Source of the DNA: CBDDKW01 sp965230425
GTDB lineage: Bacteria; Pseudomonadota; Gammaproteobacteria; UBA1113
Reading direction: 5' to 3'
Assembly (NCBI GenBank): GCA_965230425.1
Contig: CBDDKW010000022.1
Coordinates: forward strand, 1-64,000
DNA length: 64,000 bases
The notes beneath the pieces were generated by a model. It was not told the origin of the DNA. It made no database searches and was given only the letters and a program-made list of their open reading frames with translations. This document shows positions 1-10,500 of the stretch, piece by piece (positions within the stretch are counted from its first letter, which is position 1; each line of letters starts with the position of its first letter). Position numbers and translations under genes: made by a program.

Positions 1-416
1 ACCTCACCATGTATAAGTAATGGCATATCAACTTCTTCCATGGCGGCTAAACATTGAGCAATCTTGTCAATATGGGTTACGCCGGCGTGAGAATGGGTTG
101 TTGCGCCCGCTGGGTACAATTTACAGGCAGTTATCAGTTGACTCTGTTTCGCGTTTTTGATTAACTCCGCACTTGAATTATCTGTGAGATATAAGGTCAT
201 TAGAGGGGTGAATTTTTGACCATCAGAAATACACTCTGCGATGCGATCATAATATTGTTGAGCTAATGCTACTGTCGTAACAGGTGGAACCAAATTCGGC
301 ATCACAATGGCGCGAGCGCATTGTTTTGCGGTTGCTGTGACTGTGTCAGCCAGCATTGAGCCATCACGCAAGTGTACGTGAAAGTCGTCAGGGCGTGTGA
401 TTGTCAATTGTTCCAT
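1..416 (-). CDS. pyrC: Dihydroorotase, class II (PyrC), 3' end outside window
   Basis: This is the N-terminal 138 residues of dihydroorotase, the zinc enzyme that closes carbamoyl-aspartate to dihydroorotate in pyrimidine synthesis. Translating the minus strand from the ATG at 416 gives the metal-binding HVHLRDG motif at residues 13-19, the KLYPAGATTHS segment that carries the carboxylated lysine, and LLIHGE at the window edge, which holds a further metal ligand. The spacing matches the short E. coli-type class II enzyme. The gene reads out of the window at position 1, so the C-terminal half is unseen. It is transcribed divergently from the porin gene at 784. Identification rests on the motifs and their order. 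Confidence 0.93.
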   Translation of the reverse strand, partial: MEQLTITRPDDFHVHLRDGSMLADTVTATAKQCARAIVMPNLVPPVTTVALAQQYYDRIAECISDGQKFTPLMTLYLTDNSSAELIKNAKQSQLITACKLYPAGATTHSHAGVTHIDKIAQCLAAMEEVDMPLLIHGE

Positions 417-783
417 CAGTTATCCAGGTTTTTTGCTAACTTATGCTAAATATTGATGCAATCATATAGCTTATAGTGATAATAGCAAGTGCTCAACACG
501 GCATTATTGAAAAAAATCTCATAAAAGTTGAAAAAAAGCCTAGTAAAAGTTGATTTTATTTGTTAGGCTAGCCTCTGTCATCTGTAAGACGTTAAAAATA
601 GCAGGTAACACGGATTGTTACAGCGATTAAGCAAGGTAGAGTTTTGAGTAATGAGTGCCCAGACAAATAGCTATTTTGCACTTTCCCCAGGGATGGAAGA
701 TGGATTTTAATTTGGGTATTTACATCGGTTGATGTAGCGATACTTCGCTGCCATCTGATGTGAATAAAAAGGGGGATATATAA
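417..783. other. Divergent intergenic region pyrC / LbtU-like gene
   Basis: This 367-bp non-coding stretch must hold the divergent promoters for pyrC and the porin gene. I see a weak inverted repeat (AGCCTA ... TAGGCT, about 539-572), a short operator-like dyad GTAAC-N7-GTTAC at 604-620, and a strong Shine-Dalgarno run (GGGGGA, 771-776) serving the GTG start at 784. No convincing Fur box was found. A short open frame on the minus strand (592-789) has no family features and is not called. Confidence 0.4.
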
Positions 784-2573
784 GTGCAACGCACAATTAA
801 ACCAATTATCACTGCGCTGTGTTTGTTAGGCACGACCAGTGCCTTTGCGGCAGGTCAATTAACACAAGAGCAGATTAATCAGCAAATTCAGCAAGTTTCT
901 AGCCAAGCTTTGCAGTTGCAGCAACAGATGCAAGCTTTGCAAAAGCAGCTCGTGCAATTGCAGCAAGCACAACAACAGTTGCAGCCACAGTCTAAGTCTA
1001 GCAAATCAACCAAGTCACACCAGCAAAAATCAACACAGCAACCTGCGATACACGCAGGTAATAGCTATGCTGCGAATCAGCATACATCTACACAATCCGA
1101 TGCAATTATTGGTAGAGCTAAGTATCCTGATGCGCAAACCACACCAAGTGGTGATGCGGTTGTCAATGAACCCGTCAGACCCGCTAAAAAACAGCCTAAG
1201 CCTTTTGGTTATGACAATAATACCTTGCCTTATCCTATGTCTGATGGTCAGGCAGTGCCAACTAAACATAAAGCAAAAACAGATGAAAATGAGCCGCATC
1301 CTGGTTACCTGACTTTAGGTGATATTGGTACCACTATGGTTATCACTACACCACTCATTCATAGTCGTTCTTCCTTTAGTGGTTCAGACTTGATTGTGAA
1401 CTATTCTAGTATCGGTAAAGATGTGGATGCCTTAAAACAGCGCCAAAAATTAAAGGAATATTTAATTAAAAACGATTTACCGGTACCTAAGTTGCCTATG
1501 TTGGAATTAAGTGGTGAGGTAGAAGGCCAAGTCTATCATATTAATAATTTCGGTAGTGGAACTCAGAGTGATATTCAATTGTCCACCGCTGAATTAGATA
1601 TGCAAGCATTAATCAATAAGTGGTTTACTGCATTTATGAATTTTGAATATGATGACAGTGCTCCAGGCACTGGCGCGCCGCGTACTTCAAATTCAAATGT
1701 CTTCTTAGACCAAGGTTTCTTAACCTTTGGTAACTTAGAAGAAACGCCATTGTATGTGACAGTGGGGCAGGTCTATGTACCTTTTGGTCAGTTCGATAGT
1801 TACATGATCAGTGACTCCTATGACAAGATCTTATTTAGAACCAAAGGTCGTCCGATTGTCTTAGGTTATCAGTCACAAAAAGATCATGGTACCTATGCCT
1901 CTATCTATGCTTTCCGCGGTGATACGCGTACTGGGGATGTGAATTTAGCGACCATGACACGCAAACCTAATGATCATATTAATCAATATGGTGGTAAGCT
2001 TGGTTATATCTTCTATGCAGGCGATTTACGTTCTAATCTTGCTGTGAGTTACATTAATAATGTAGCTGACTCAAATGGTATGCAAACAACCCTAGGCCGT
2101 CCTGGTACCTTCGGGGGATTTGGTACTAACTCAGCTACTCAAGTCTTAGTACATCGAGTGCCAGGTGTAGATGCTATGGCTGAGTTTGATTACCATGATG
2201 TTAGTTTGATTAGTGAATACACTACAGTGACACGTAGCTTTAGTCCCTTTGATTTAACCTTCAACGGTAAGGGGGCAAAACCAGCTGCAGGTCATGTAGA
2301 GGGGGTTTATCACTTTACTTGCTTAACAAGCCAGCGTTTATTGCAGCAGGTTACGACCAAGCATGGGAATCACTCGGTTTGAATGTACCTGAGCGACGCT
2401 ATATTTCTACAGTGGGTGCATCTTTCTGGCGTAATACCTTGGCAACACTCGAGTTTCGTCATGATATTAACTATGGTTCTGGCGATTTTGCAACTGGCCA
2501 TAGTGGACCTGTTTTTAGAGCCGCAGGCAAAACATCAAATGCCGTTACTGGCGAGTTTGATGTGTATTTCTAA
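784..2573 (+). pseudogene. LbtU-like outer-membrane siderophore porin, single-base frameshift
   Basis: The product begins with a signal peptide (residues 1-23, ending SAFAA) and a Gln-rich coiled coil (about 24-70). A beta-barrel-like region follows, with the features of the Legionella LbtU family, which takes up legiobactin across the outer membrane. The start is GTG at 784 with GGGGGA eight bases upstream. The first frame runs to a TGA at 2380-2382, but family-like sequence ends near residue 512 and resumes in the +2-shifted frame from about 2322 (LNKPAFIAAGYDQAWE ... ending EFDVYF, TAA 2571-2573). Restoring one T in ACTTG (about 2317-2321) would give FTLLNKP and an intact protein of about 596 residues. 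The rest of the gene looks undamaged, so this is either a recent mutation or a sequencing error. The ligand in this organism is unknown. Confidence 0.75.
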
Positions 2574-2578
2574 GCGAG

Positions 2579-2617
2579 AAGGCTTGGTTTCCTCCCGTTG
2601 CCAAGCCTGATTTTTTT
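2579..2617 (+). terminator. Rho-independent terminator after the porin gene
   Basis: An 8-bp stem AGGCTTGG / CCAAGCCT (2580-2587 with 2601-2608) is followed by a run of T at 2611-2617, six bases after the TAA of the downstream frame. This placement supports 2573 as the true end of the original gene. Confidence 0.8.
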
Positions 2618-2664
2618 ATATCTCTCTCGAGTTAATCTTGTAAAAAAATTCCATGCCATTTCGA

Positions 2665-2686
2665 GTAGCGGTTGGATAACCGCTAC
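2665..2686. repeat. Hairpin GTAGCGGTT-ggat-AACCGCTAC
   Basis: A perfect 9-bp inverted repeat with a 4-base loop lies in the convergent gap between the porin gene and sohB, just before the first copy of a short dispersed repeat (2721-2768). Confidence 0.6.
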
Positions 2687-2720
2687 GAGAAATCTTGATA
2701 TGAACAGCCGTTGTTGTGGT

Positions 2721-2768
2721 GAGTCAAATCATTGGCAGATTTCTCTGCTGCGCATTCGCAATGACAGC
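2721..2768. repeat. Short dispersed repeat, copy A
   Basis: This runs from GAGTCAAATCATTGG to TTCGCAATGACAGCA. A closely matching copy lies at 3894-3942 and a shorter, more diverged one at 3985-4026. All three are intergenic and flank sohB. The ending in GCAATGACA resembles small repeats common in intergenic DNA of host-associated gammaproteobacteria. Confidence 0.65.
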
Positions 2769-2815
2769 ACTTCTTCTCGTCACTTTCTAAGTGATAGCAT
2801 TTTTTATAATGCCAT

Positions 2816-3805
2816 TTACATTTGCCAATTGAATTCATGTAAGCGGTTCATGAGCATGCTTGCATGTGCCGTGAGTTTTTCTAGCATGGATTTTTTTTGT
2901 TTATAATTTAGTTCGTAAATATTGGCTTGCTCGCTGGCGGTGAGTAAGTAATCATCGCTGGTATTGATTTCATCGATTAAATTGAGTTCAAAAGCTTTGA
3001 TGCCGTACCAGTATTCACCAGTGGCGACATTATCAATATTCACTTTGCTGCGATTTTCGCTGATAAAGTTTTTAAACAGTAGGTGCATTTCTTCTAATTC
3101 TTCTTGCATTTTTTGTTTGCCTTTACTGGTATTTTCACCAAACATTGTCAGCGTGCGTTTGTATTCACCAGCAGTCATTTGTTCAAAGTCAATTTTATGG
3201 TTTTTGAGGAAGCGATGAAAATTAGGAATTTGTGCTAATACGCCAATGGATCCAACAATGGCAAAGGGCGCGGCAATGATATGATTAGCGACACAGGCCA
3301 TCATGTAACCACCACTGGCAGCGACTTTATCGACTGTTGCGGTAAGTGGAATATTACGGTCGCGTAAGCGTTTAAGTTGTGAAGCGCAGAGGCCATAATT
3401 GTGCACTAATCCGCCAGCACTGTCGATATTAATCACTACTTCATCTTTGACTGTGGCTACTGTGAGAATGGCGCTGACTATTTCGCGTAGGGCTGTGCCA
3501 GCACTGGCACGCATATCACCGTCAAAGTTAATAACATAAATATTGCGCTGTTCTTTGGATTTGTCTTGCTGTTTTTTGTCTTTTTTTACGGTTTGTTTGA
3601 GTGTTTTTTTATCAAGAATGGCGGATTGCATGGTTTTGCGTAATTGTTTGTATTTTTTGTTGAGTTTCTTGATGGTTATTTTGTTTTTGCTTTGTTGTTT
3701 ACCTTTGCTGGAGATGGCTATGATGCCAGCCACTAGAATAAGAATGGCGATCACGATTGTAGCAATGTGAGCGAGAAAAATAGCATAGCTTATTAGGTAA
3801 TCCAT
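2816..3805 (-). CDS. sohB: SohB-like inner-membrane S49 peptidase
   Basis: This is a membrane-anchored serine protease of the SppA/SohB (S49) family, 329 residues against about 349 for E. coli SohB. One N-terminal membrane helix (about 9-31) is followed by a very Lys/Gln-rich linker (35-87) and the peptidase domain (from about 88). The catalytic serine is S164 in VAASGGYMMA and the general-base lysine is K216 in TAGEYKRTLT, followed by the usual FGEN. AGGAC lies eight bases before the ATG at 3805. It stands alone, with repeats on both sides. In E. coli SohB is linked to proteolysis of envelope proteins; its substrate here is unknown. Confidence 0.9.
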   Translation of the reverse strand: MDYLISYAIFLAHIATIVIAILILVAGIIAISSKGKQQSKNKITIKKLNKKYKQLRKTMQSAILDKKTLKQTVKKDKKQQDKSKEQRNIYVINFDGDMRASAGTALREIVSAILTVATVKDEVVINIDSAGGLVHNYGLCASQLKRLRDRNIPLTATVDKVAASGGYMMACVANHIIAAPFAIVGSIGVLAQIPNFHRFLKNHKIDFEQMTAGEYKRTLTMFGENTSKGKQKMQEELEEMHLLFKNFISENRSKVNIDNVATGEYWYGIKAFELNLIDEINTSDDYLLTASEQANIYELNYKQKKSMLEKLTAHASMLMNRLHEFNWQM

Positions 3806-3893
3806 GATGTTGTCCTGTTTGGGCTGGTCATTATGATGCTAGTTACTATATTTGATTGGGGTGGGGGAGTCAATGTGGGAGCTGAGCTGGGGT

Positions 3894-3942
3894 GAGTCAA
3901 ATCATTGGGAGATCCCTCTGCTTTGCATTCGCAATGACAGCA
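3894..3942. repeat. Short dispersed repeat, copy B
   Basis: Near-match in the same orientation to 2721-2768, beginning GAGTCAAATCATTGG and ending GCAATGACAGCA, with a few substitutions in the middle. It lies between sohB and the signalling operon. Confidence 0.65.
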
Positions 3943-3984
3943 TTTTTTCTAGCAACTGTTGATAGTATGTTATTACAAGTAGTC

Positions 3985-4026
3985 GCATCATCAGGAGAAC
4001 TCTCAGCTTTGCATTCGGAATGACAG
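3985..4026. repeat. Short dispersed repeat, copy C (diverged)
   Basis: Contains GCATTCGGAATGACAG after TCTCAGCTTT and matches the 3' half of copies A and B with several differences. It ends just before the stop of the GGDEF-EAL gene. Confidence 0.5.
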
Positions 4027-4034
4027 AGGTTTGC

Positions 4035-6131
4035 CTACTGACTATCAAGCAATAATTTCTTAAATTCATCTGCAGGTAAAGGTTTACTGTAATAATAGCC
4101 TTGTATTTGATCACAGCCATTTTCAGCTAAGAAGTCTAATTGTTGCTTTGTCTCTACGCCTTCAGCGATGACATTGAGTTCCATATTATGAGCGAGGGCA
4201 ATGATTGATTTTACAATGGAGGCGTCATCTGGATCATAAGCCACGTCACGTACAAAGGATTGATCGATTTTGAGTGTATCTACGGGTAGAGTTTTTAAGT
4301 AACTGAGTGATGAATAGCCTGTCCCAAAATCATCAATGGATATGTGTACACCTAAATCATGTAATTCAATTAATGCCTTGGCGCAGTTCGGCGCATTGGT
4401 CATTACAGAAGATTCAGTGAGTTCTAATTCAAGATAACAGGGATCTAAGTCAGCTTTGTTCAGTGCTTGTTTTACTTGGGTAATTAATTCATTTTGCATG
4501 AGTTGTGTAGTAGAAACATTCACTGCCACACGTTCTTCTAATAAGCCTGCATCTTGCCACGCTTTATTTTGTAAACAGGCCTGTTGTAATACCCACTCTC
4601 CCAACGCAAGAATTAAACCTGTTTCTTCCGCAATGGGAATGAATTCGGTTGGTGAGACTAAGCCTAAATGTGGATGATTCCAGCGCATCAACGCTTCCAT
4701 GCCTTTTATCTCGGTATTAACAACACTGTATTTAGGTTGATAACATAGAAATAATTCATCGCGTTCTAAGGCGCGACGTAAGCTATGTGCTAAGTTAAGT
4801 CGATGCATGTTTTGTGCAGTCATATCACTGGTGAAGAAGCGATAATTATTGCGACCTTGTTGTTTCGCTTCATACATGGAAATGTCTGCATTCTTAGTTA
4901 AGGTGATTGCCGAGTCGCCGCAGCTTGGGTAAGTGGCAATACCAATACTGGTACTGGCAAAGACTTCATGATTATTTAAATTAAAAGGCGGTGCCAGTAC
5001 TTCAAGTATTTTCTCTGCGACCACTGAAGCATCTTCTGCATGTTCCACTTCATCAAGTATGACGGCAAATTCATCACCACCGAGACGGGCAACGGTATCA
5101 CTGGCACGAATGCAGGTTTTTAAGCGGTCAGCTACACCTTGTAGTAGCAAGTCGCCGATGTCATGTCCCAGTGTGTCATTAATATTTTTAAAATGGTCGA
5201 GATCTAAAAACATCAGTGCCATTGAGCGATTGTGGCGCTTTGCACGGGCAATAGATTGGTTAATGGTTTTTTCAAACATATGACGATTGGGTAATTGGGT
5301 TAAATGGTCATAGAGCGCTAAGTGGGTTAATTGTTCTTCCACTGTTTTGCGTAAAGTGATATCAGTGAAAACAATGACGATACCGCGATAGCCATTGTTG
5401 TCTTCGAGCAATGGTGTCGCAGAGTATTCAATAGGTAATTGTTCGTGATCGGCTTTTAGAAATAGGGCATCATCATGACGCAGCACATTGCCGGTTGAGC
5501 AAGTTTGATATAACTCGGTATCTTCCCAAGCAGGCGGTGTGGAGGTTTCGTCGCTGTTAATGATGACTTTGCTAATATGGTGACCTTGTAGTTCTTCTGT
5601 GCTGTAGCCGAGTAATTGTGCAGCGGCTGGATTCATAAAGCTGATGTGGCCATCAGTATTTAATTCAAAAATGCCTTCACCTGCGGCTTCGAGAATAGAT
5701 TGGTGGCGTTGCATTAAATGTTTGAAATTTTGTCGTTCTTGATATAACTCTAAAAATACTTTGACTTTACTTAAAAGAATACGTTCATTGATAGGTTTGT
5801 ATAAATAGTCTACAGCGCCGTATTCGTAGCCCTTTAATTTGTGCTGTTCATCTGCATAGTTTGCGGTGATGAAGATCACGGGTATGTAGCGAGTTTTTTC
5901 TTCCCATGACATCATTTCTAAGACTTCATAGCCATCCATGCCAGGCATTTGTACATCAAGGAGGACCAAGACAAAATCATGCTCTAGTGTTAGTGCAAGG
6001 GCGTCATTACCTGACGTTGCTTTGTATAGTTCCACATTCAGTGGTGCTAGTAATTTCTCCAAGACGATGAGATTTTCTTTTTTATCATCAACTGCGAGTA
6101 TCTTGGGTTGTTCAGTTTGTTGCTGCGCCAT
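4035..6131 (-). CDS. Response regulator: REC-PAS-GGDEF-EAL (cyclic-di-GMP enzyme)
   Basis: This 698-residue protein should make and/or break the second messenger cyclic di-GMP. A receiver domain (about 10-125) has phosphoacceptor D59 and lysine in YKPIN. A PAS domain (about 142-262) follows, then a GGDEF domain with intact GGDEF at 351-355 and an inhibitory-site RASD at 342-345, then an EAL domain with EAL at 479-481 and the later DDFGTGYSSL and LKIDQSFV motifs. Both catalytic halves look complete, so the dominant activity cannot be read from sequence. AAGGTGAT precedes the ATG at 6131. The start lies inside the end of the CheB gene (20-bp overlap), making it the last gene of the kinase-CheR-CheB operon and the probable output. 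Confidence 0.93.
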   Translation of the reverse strand: MAQQQTEQPKILAVDDKKENLIVLEKLLAPLNVELYKATSGNDALALTLEHDFVLVLLDVQMPGMDGYEVLEMMSWEEKTRYIPVIFITANYADEQHKLKGYEYGAVDYLYKPINERILLSKVKVFLELYQERQNFKHLMQRHQSILEAAGEGIFELNTDGHISFMNPAAAQLLGYSTEELQGHHISKVIINSDETSTPPAWEDTELYQTCSTGNVLRHDDALFLKADHEQLPIEYSATPLLEDNNGYRGIVIVFTDITLRKTVEEQLTHLALYDHLTQLPNRHMFEKTINQSIARAKRHNRSMALMFLDLDHFKNINDTLGHDIGDLLLQGVADRLKTCIRASDTVARLGGDEFAVILDEVEHAEDASVVAEKILEVLAPPFNLNNHEVFASTSIGIATYPSCGDSAITLTKNADISMYEAKQQGRNNYRFFTSDMTAQNMHRLNLAHSLRRALERDELFLCYQPKYSVVNTEIKGMEALMRWNHPHLGLVSPTEFIPIAEETGLILALGEWVLQQACLQNKAWQDAGLLEERVAVNVSTTQLMQNELITQVKQALNKADLDPCYLELELTESSVMTNAPNCAKALIELHDLGVHISIDDFGTGYSSLSYLKTLPVDTLKIDQSFVRDVAYDPDDASIVKSIIALAHNMELNVIAEGVETKQQLDFLAENGCDQIQGYYYSKPLPADEFKKLLLDSQ

Positions 6132-6702
6132 GTATCACCTTTTCTAGCATGAACTCAGTTATCTTCTCAATCGTGAATACGTGATCAGTACCCCCTCGCT
6201 TAATTATAGACTCCGGCATGGTTTTTGCCTCTGCTGTATTAGGGTCTTGAGCAATAACAGTACCACCGTGTTTGTGGACCCATAGAGCGCCTTCAGTGCC
6301 ATCCTTATTGGCTCCTGTAAGTACAATGGCTAAAACCCGCTCGGCAAACACATCAACGGCGCTGGTAAATAATACATCCACAGATGGACGTGAATAATTA
6401 ATTTTTTCGCCAACACATAGGGCCAGTGTGGATTCATTTTCAATTAGCATATGATAACCGCCTGGAGCAATATAGACATGGCTGGGTTGTATTGTATCAA
6501 TATCATTGGCTTCTTTTACTGTGAGTTGGCAGCGTTGATTAAGATGGATAGGTAAATAGTTTTCTGAGTCTGCTGGTAAATGCTGAACAATTGCAATGGG
6601 AATAGGGTAGTTGTCTGGCAAAGGAGTGAGTAAGTTTTCTAGTGCATGTAAACCGCCTGCCGATGAGCCGATGACAATGATATCCCAGGGTAATGCCTTC
6701 AT
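6112..6702 (-). CDS. CheB-type protein-glutamate methylesterase domain (no receiver)
   Basis: This 196-residue protein is only the C-terminal catalytic domain of CheB, the enzyme that removes methyl groups from chemoreceptor glutamates. The catalytic triad is recognisable: S14 in IGSSAGG, H41 in IVQHLP, and D134 in TGANKDGTEG. The N-terminal receiver of classical CheB is absent, so regulation must come from elsewhere, perhaps from the receivers of the neighbouring kinase or GGDEF-EAL protein. It overlaps the cheR-like stop by four bases (ATGA type) and the next gene by 20 bp. No chemoreceptor gene is present in the window, so its substrate is unknown. Confidence 0.88.
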   Translation of the reverse strand: MKALPWDIIVIGSSAGGLHALENLLTPLPDNYPIPIAIVQHLPADSENYLPIHLNQRCQLTVKEANDIDTIQPSHVYIAPGGYHMLIENESTLALCVGEKINYSRPSVDVLFTSAVDVFAERVLAIVLTGANKDGTEGALWVHKHGGTVIAQDPNTAEAKTMPESIIKRGGTDHVFTIEKITEFMLEKVIHGAATN

Positions 6703-7526
6703 TGGTATGTTTTCCTATAGATTTTGTTTTTATCATCCCAGGTTTCGAACAAGTGTTTATGCTCAGAGTAATCTAAGCTCTCTTTTGCACCTAAGCAGAG
6801 AAATCCACCGGTGTGTAAGCTATGACTAAATGATTCTGTGACGTAGTCTTGTAAAATTCTGTCAAAGTAAATATAAACATTGCGGCACATAATCATATTC
6901 ATATCAGGTAAAGGGGGATCACGGGTTAAATTATGATTTGAAAAAGTTATATTATGCTTTATATGATTACTTACCAAAGAGCCCGTTAAGCCCCGTTCAA
7001 AATAATCAGTAAATGATTTTTTGCCGCCGGCTTTTTTATAACTACTGGCATATCCAGTTAAGTCATCATTATTATAGAGCCCTTCTTTGGCCTTTTTAAT
7101 CGCGTCATCGTTAAAGTCTGTGGCATAAATTCGGGTTTTATCATAAAGGCCTTCTTCTTCCAGTAGAATAGCTAACGAATAAGCTTCTTCGCCGGAGGCA
7201 CAGCCACTGATCCAAATTTTGATAAAAGGATAGGTTTTCAAAATAGGTACCATTTGTTGTCTAATCGCGAGGAAAAAAGCTGGATTGCGATACATTTCTG
7301 TGACTGGAATAGAAAAATAGTGTATGACTTCTTCAAAGAAGGCTGTATCCCACATAATTTTTGCGATTAACTCAGAACAATAGTTCAATTGATTATCAGC
7401 TAGGCAACTTTTAATTCGCCGACTTAAGGAAGATTTTTTATAATGGCTAAAGTCCCAACCGTAGCGTTTTTTTATGGCTTGTAGGAGTAGCTCTAGCTCT
7501 ATTTTCTTGATTTCTTTATTTTCCAT
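6699..7526 (-). CDS. CheR-type SAM-dependent protein methyltransferase
   Basis: This 275-residue protein has a short helical N-terminal domain (about 10-75) and a CheR methyltransferase fold with the SAM-binding ISGCASGEEAYSLA motif (about 108-121), the TDFN acidic motif, and MIMCRNVYIYFD, which is the characteristic CheR NVxIYF segment. CheR methylates glutamates on chemoreceptors. It starts one base after the stop of the large kinase gene and overlaps the CheB gene by four bases. No receptor is adjacent, so the target may be the kinase itself or a distant receptor; that is inference. Confidence 0.9.
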   Translation of the reverse strand: MENKEIKKIELELLLQAIKKRYGWDFSHYKKSSLSRRIKSCLADNQLNYCSELIAKIMWDTAFFEEVIHYFSIPVTEMYRNPAFFLAIRQQMVPILKTYPFIKIWISGCASGEEAYSLAILLEEEGLYDKTRIYATDFNDDAIKKAKEGLYNNDDLTGYASSYKKAGGKKSFTDYFERGLTGSLVSNHIKHNITFSNHNLTRDPPLPDMNMIMCRNVYIYFDRILQDYVTESFSHSLHTGGFLCLGAKESLDYSEHKHLFETWDDKNKIYRKTYQ

Positions 7527-7527
7527 A

Positions 7528-10500
7528 TTATAACCAAGCGCGTAACATTGAAATTAATTTGTCAATATCTAATGGCTTACTCAAAAAGTCACTGGCACCG
7601 GCCTGTATACATTTTTCTCTATCATCACTCATAGCCTTTGCGGTTAGGGCAATGATGGGGAGTTGTTCGAATTCTTTTCGTTTGCGGATTTCTGTCATGG
7701 CTTCATAACCATCCATTACGGGCATCATAATATCCATGAGTACGATATCGATATCGGGATTTTGTTCTAAAGATTCAATGCCTTTTTCGCCATTGGCTGC
7801 CATGACGATGTTAAGTCCTTTGCTTTTTAAGGTTTTAGCGAGGGCAAAGGTGTTACGCATGTCATCATCTACTACTAGTACGGTTTTACCTTCAATTACC
7901 GTTTCGGGGTTATGTTGGGTACGTGGTTTTTCTTCTGCGAGGTCGGGTAGCTCCGCTTCGATTCTATGTAAAAATAAATGGGTTTCTTCAGCGAGTCGGT
8001 CTGCTGAGGCGGCACCACCTTTAATGATAATACTGTCTACATATTGGTTAAGGCGTTCGCTTTCATCTGCAGATAAGGTTTTGCCTGTATGTATGATAAT
8101 AGAAGGATGATGGTCACCACAGTTAGCATGATATCGCTCAAGCAATTCTTGACCGCTCATATCAGGTAAACCTAAATCTAGAATAATGCAATCAAATTTT
8201 TGTTGATTGAGTAGAGTCAGTGCTTCTTCACCGGTGGTGACGCCAGTAATGTTGACTTCATTAGAGTTAAGCAATTTTTTCATGGCGTCAAGTTGTGAGG
8301 TATCATCTTCAATAATAAGCAGGTCTTTGATTGTACTTTGTTCAACCCCTTGTATTTTATTGATGGCTGTTTCTAGTTGATCACGAGATACTGGCTTAGT
8401 GAGATAACCAATAGCACCTTTTTTAATAGCAGTTGAGCATTTATCAACAGCACTAATAATATGCACGGGGATATTGCTTGTCTGTGCTTGAGATTTTAAT
8501 TTATCCAGCATGCTTAAGCCATCCATCCCTGGTAAGCTAATATCAAGTAATATGCCACTAGGGTTGTAGGTCTCTGCTAAGAGTAAACCTGACTCGCCGT
8601 CAGCGGCATGTAAGCATTTATAACCTTTCTTGCGGCAAATGGTTAATAGAATTTTAGTGAATTGTGGGTCGTCTTCGACAATTAATAGAGATTTGTCATC
8701 TGCATTGATTTCTTTGCGGTCATCCGGGATAATGGATGCTTCTACTGATTTTGCAGTACTGGGTTTTGGACTGTTTTGACTAACTATGGTTTCAGTATTT
8801 TCTATAGGTGGAGGTGAGTAGCTTGCATCGCCATCTTTTACGGGTAAATAGAGAATAAATTTGCTGCCTTTGCCTGCTTCACTCTCTAAATCAATTTCAC
8901 CACCTAATAAGTTAGCTAACTCTGTAGAGATAGACAGCCCTAAGCCGGTACCACCGTATTGCCTGCTGGTTGTGCCATCAGCTTGCTGAAAAGATTCAAA
9001 GACTAACTTTTGTTTTTCTTCGGGAATACCGATGCCTGTATCAGAGACAATGAAAGCAATGGTCGATTCTGGTGTGAGTGAATTGCGTTTAAATACTTTA
9101 TTTTCTGGAGGACGGCAAATTTTAAAACGTACTTCGCCGACTTCGGTAAATTTAATGGCATTGGAAATTAAATTACGGATGATTTGAGATACACGATGGT
9201 CATCTGTGTACATCATTTCCGGGACATTCTCACCAAGCTCGGTGACAAAACTGATATGTTTATCTTCAGCTACATGGCTAAAGTTGATATCCGCACTTTT
9301 TAGGAATTCTTGGATCATGGTTTCATGGATATTGAGTTCGATCTTACCGGCTTCAACTTTGGCTAAATCGAGAATATCGTTAATCAAGGTCAGTAAATCT
9401 TGCCCACTCTTTAGCATAATTTGTGCTGATTCAACTTGGTCTTCGCTTAAATTGTCATCTACATTATCTGCGAAAAGTTTTGCTAATATTAATAGACTGT
9501 TTAAAGGTGTGCGTAACTCATGTGACATATTGGCAAGAAATTCAGATTTATATTGACTGGCGCGCTCTAATTCTTGGGCTTTAGCTTCTAGTTCATCACG
9601 GGCTTTATTAATTGCAATGTTTTTACTTTCAATCTCAGATTTTTGAGTTTCTAATTCTTTAGTACGTTCTTCCAGCTTGGTATTAATGGCACGTTGCTGT
9701 TCGTCTTTTAACCTTAACTCTTCCTCAGATGCTTTAAGAATTTGCGTTTGTTGTTCTAGCTCTTCATTGGCTGCGCGTAATTCTTCTTGCTGTGCTTGTA
9801 GTTTTTCAGTAAGCAATTTTGATTCGGAGTATAGCTTTTCTGTTAAGGTTTGTTGTTGTAATGTTTGAATTTGATTCGCCAGGATAGGGGTTAACTGTTC
9901 TATATAGAGCATTTGTAATTGGTTAATTTGTGTGGTTGCAGCGATTTCCATGACACCAATTAATACATCTTCGTCAATAATAGGTATTGCATAAATAGAG
10001 CTTGGGGTGGTTTGACTCGTACCTGTGGTAATGACGCAATCATTTGGCTTAACATTTTTTAAGAGAATTGCTTGTTTTTCTAAGGCAACTTGGCCAATGA
10101 TGCCTTCGCCTATGTTGAACTCGCTGGCCAATGCGTCACGTTCGGTATACGCATAACTACCCAGTAATTTTAATGCTTCTGGTTCAGCATCGTAGACATA
10201 GATGGCACCGGTACCTGCATCTAAATAGCGGGTGATCGTGCTAATGGCGCGATTACAGAGTGTGGGTAAGTCACGAGTATCTGTAAGTTCCGCGGCTAAT
10301 TGCGCCAAGCCATCTTTCAGCCAGTTTTGCTCGTCATTATGTGTTTTATTATTGCGCAATGTGACTGTCATGTTTTGCAGCGCATTGCCTAGTGTGTCGG
10401 CATCAGAACGTGGTTTTACATCTGAACTATAATCACCCTCAGCAATAGCGTTGGCTTGATCGACAATTTGCGTGAAATTTTCTAGCATTTGATTCACAGT

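Noticed and set aside
470..490. Possible Fur box upstream of the LbtU-like gene
   Set aside because: The GATAATAG stretch matches the consensus poorly and lacks symmetry.
1030..1312. Open frames in other frames of the porin gene
   Set aside because: They are shadows of Gln/Ala-rich coding sequence.
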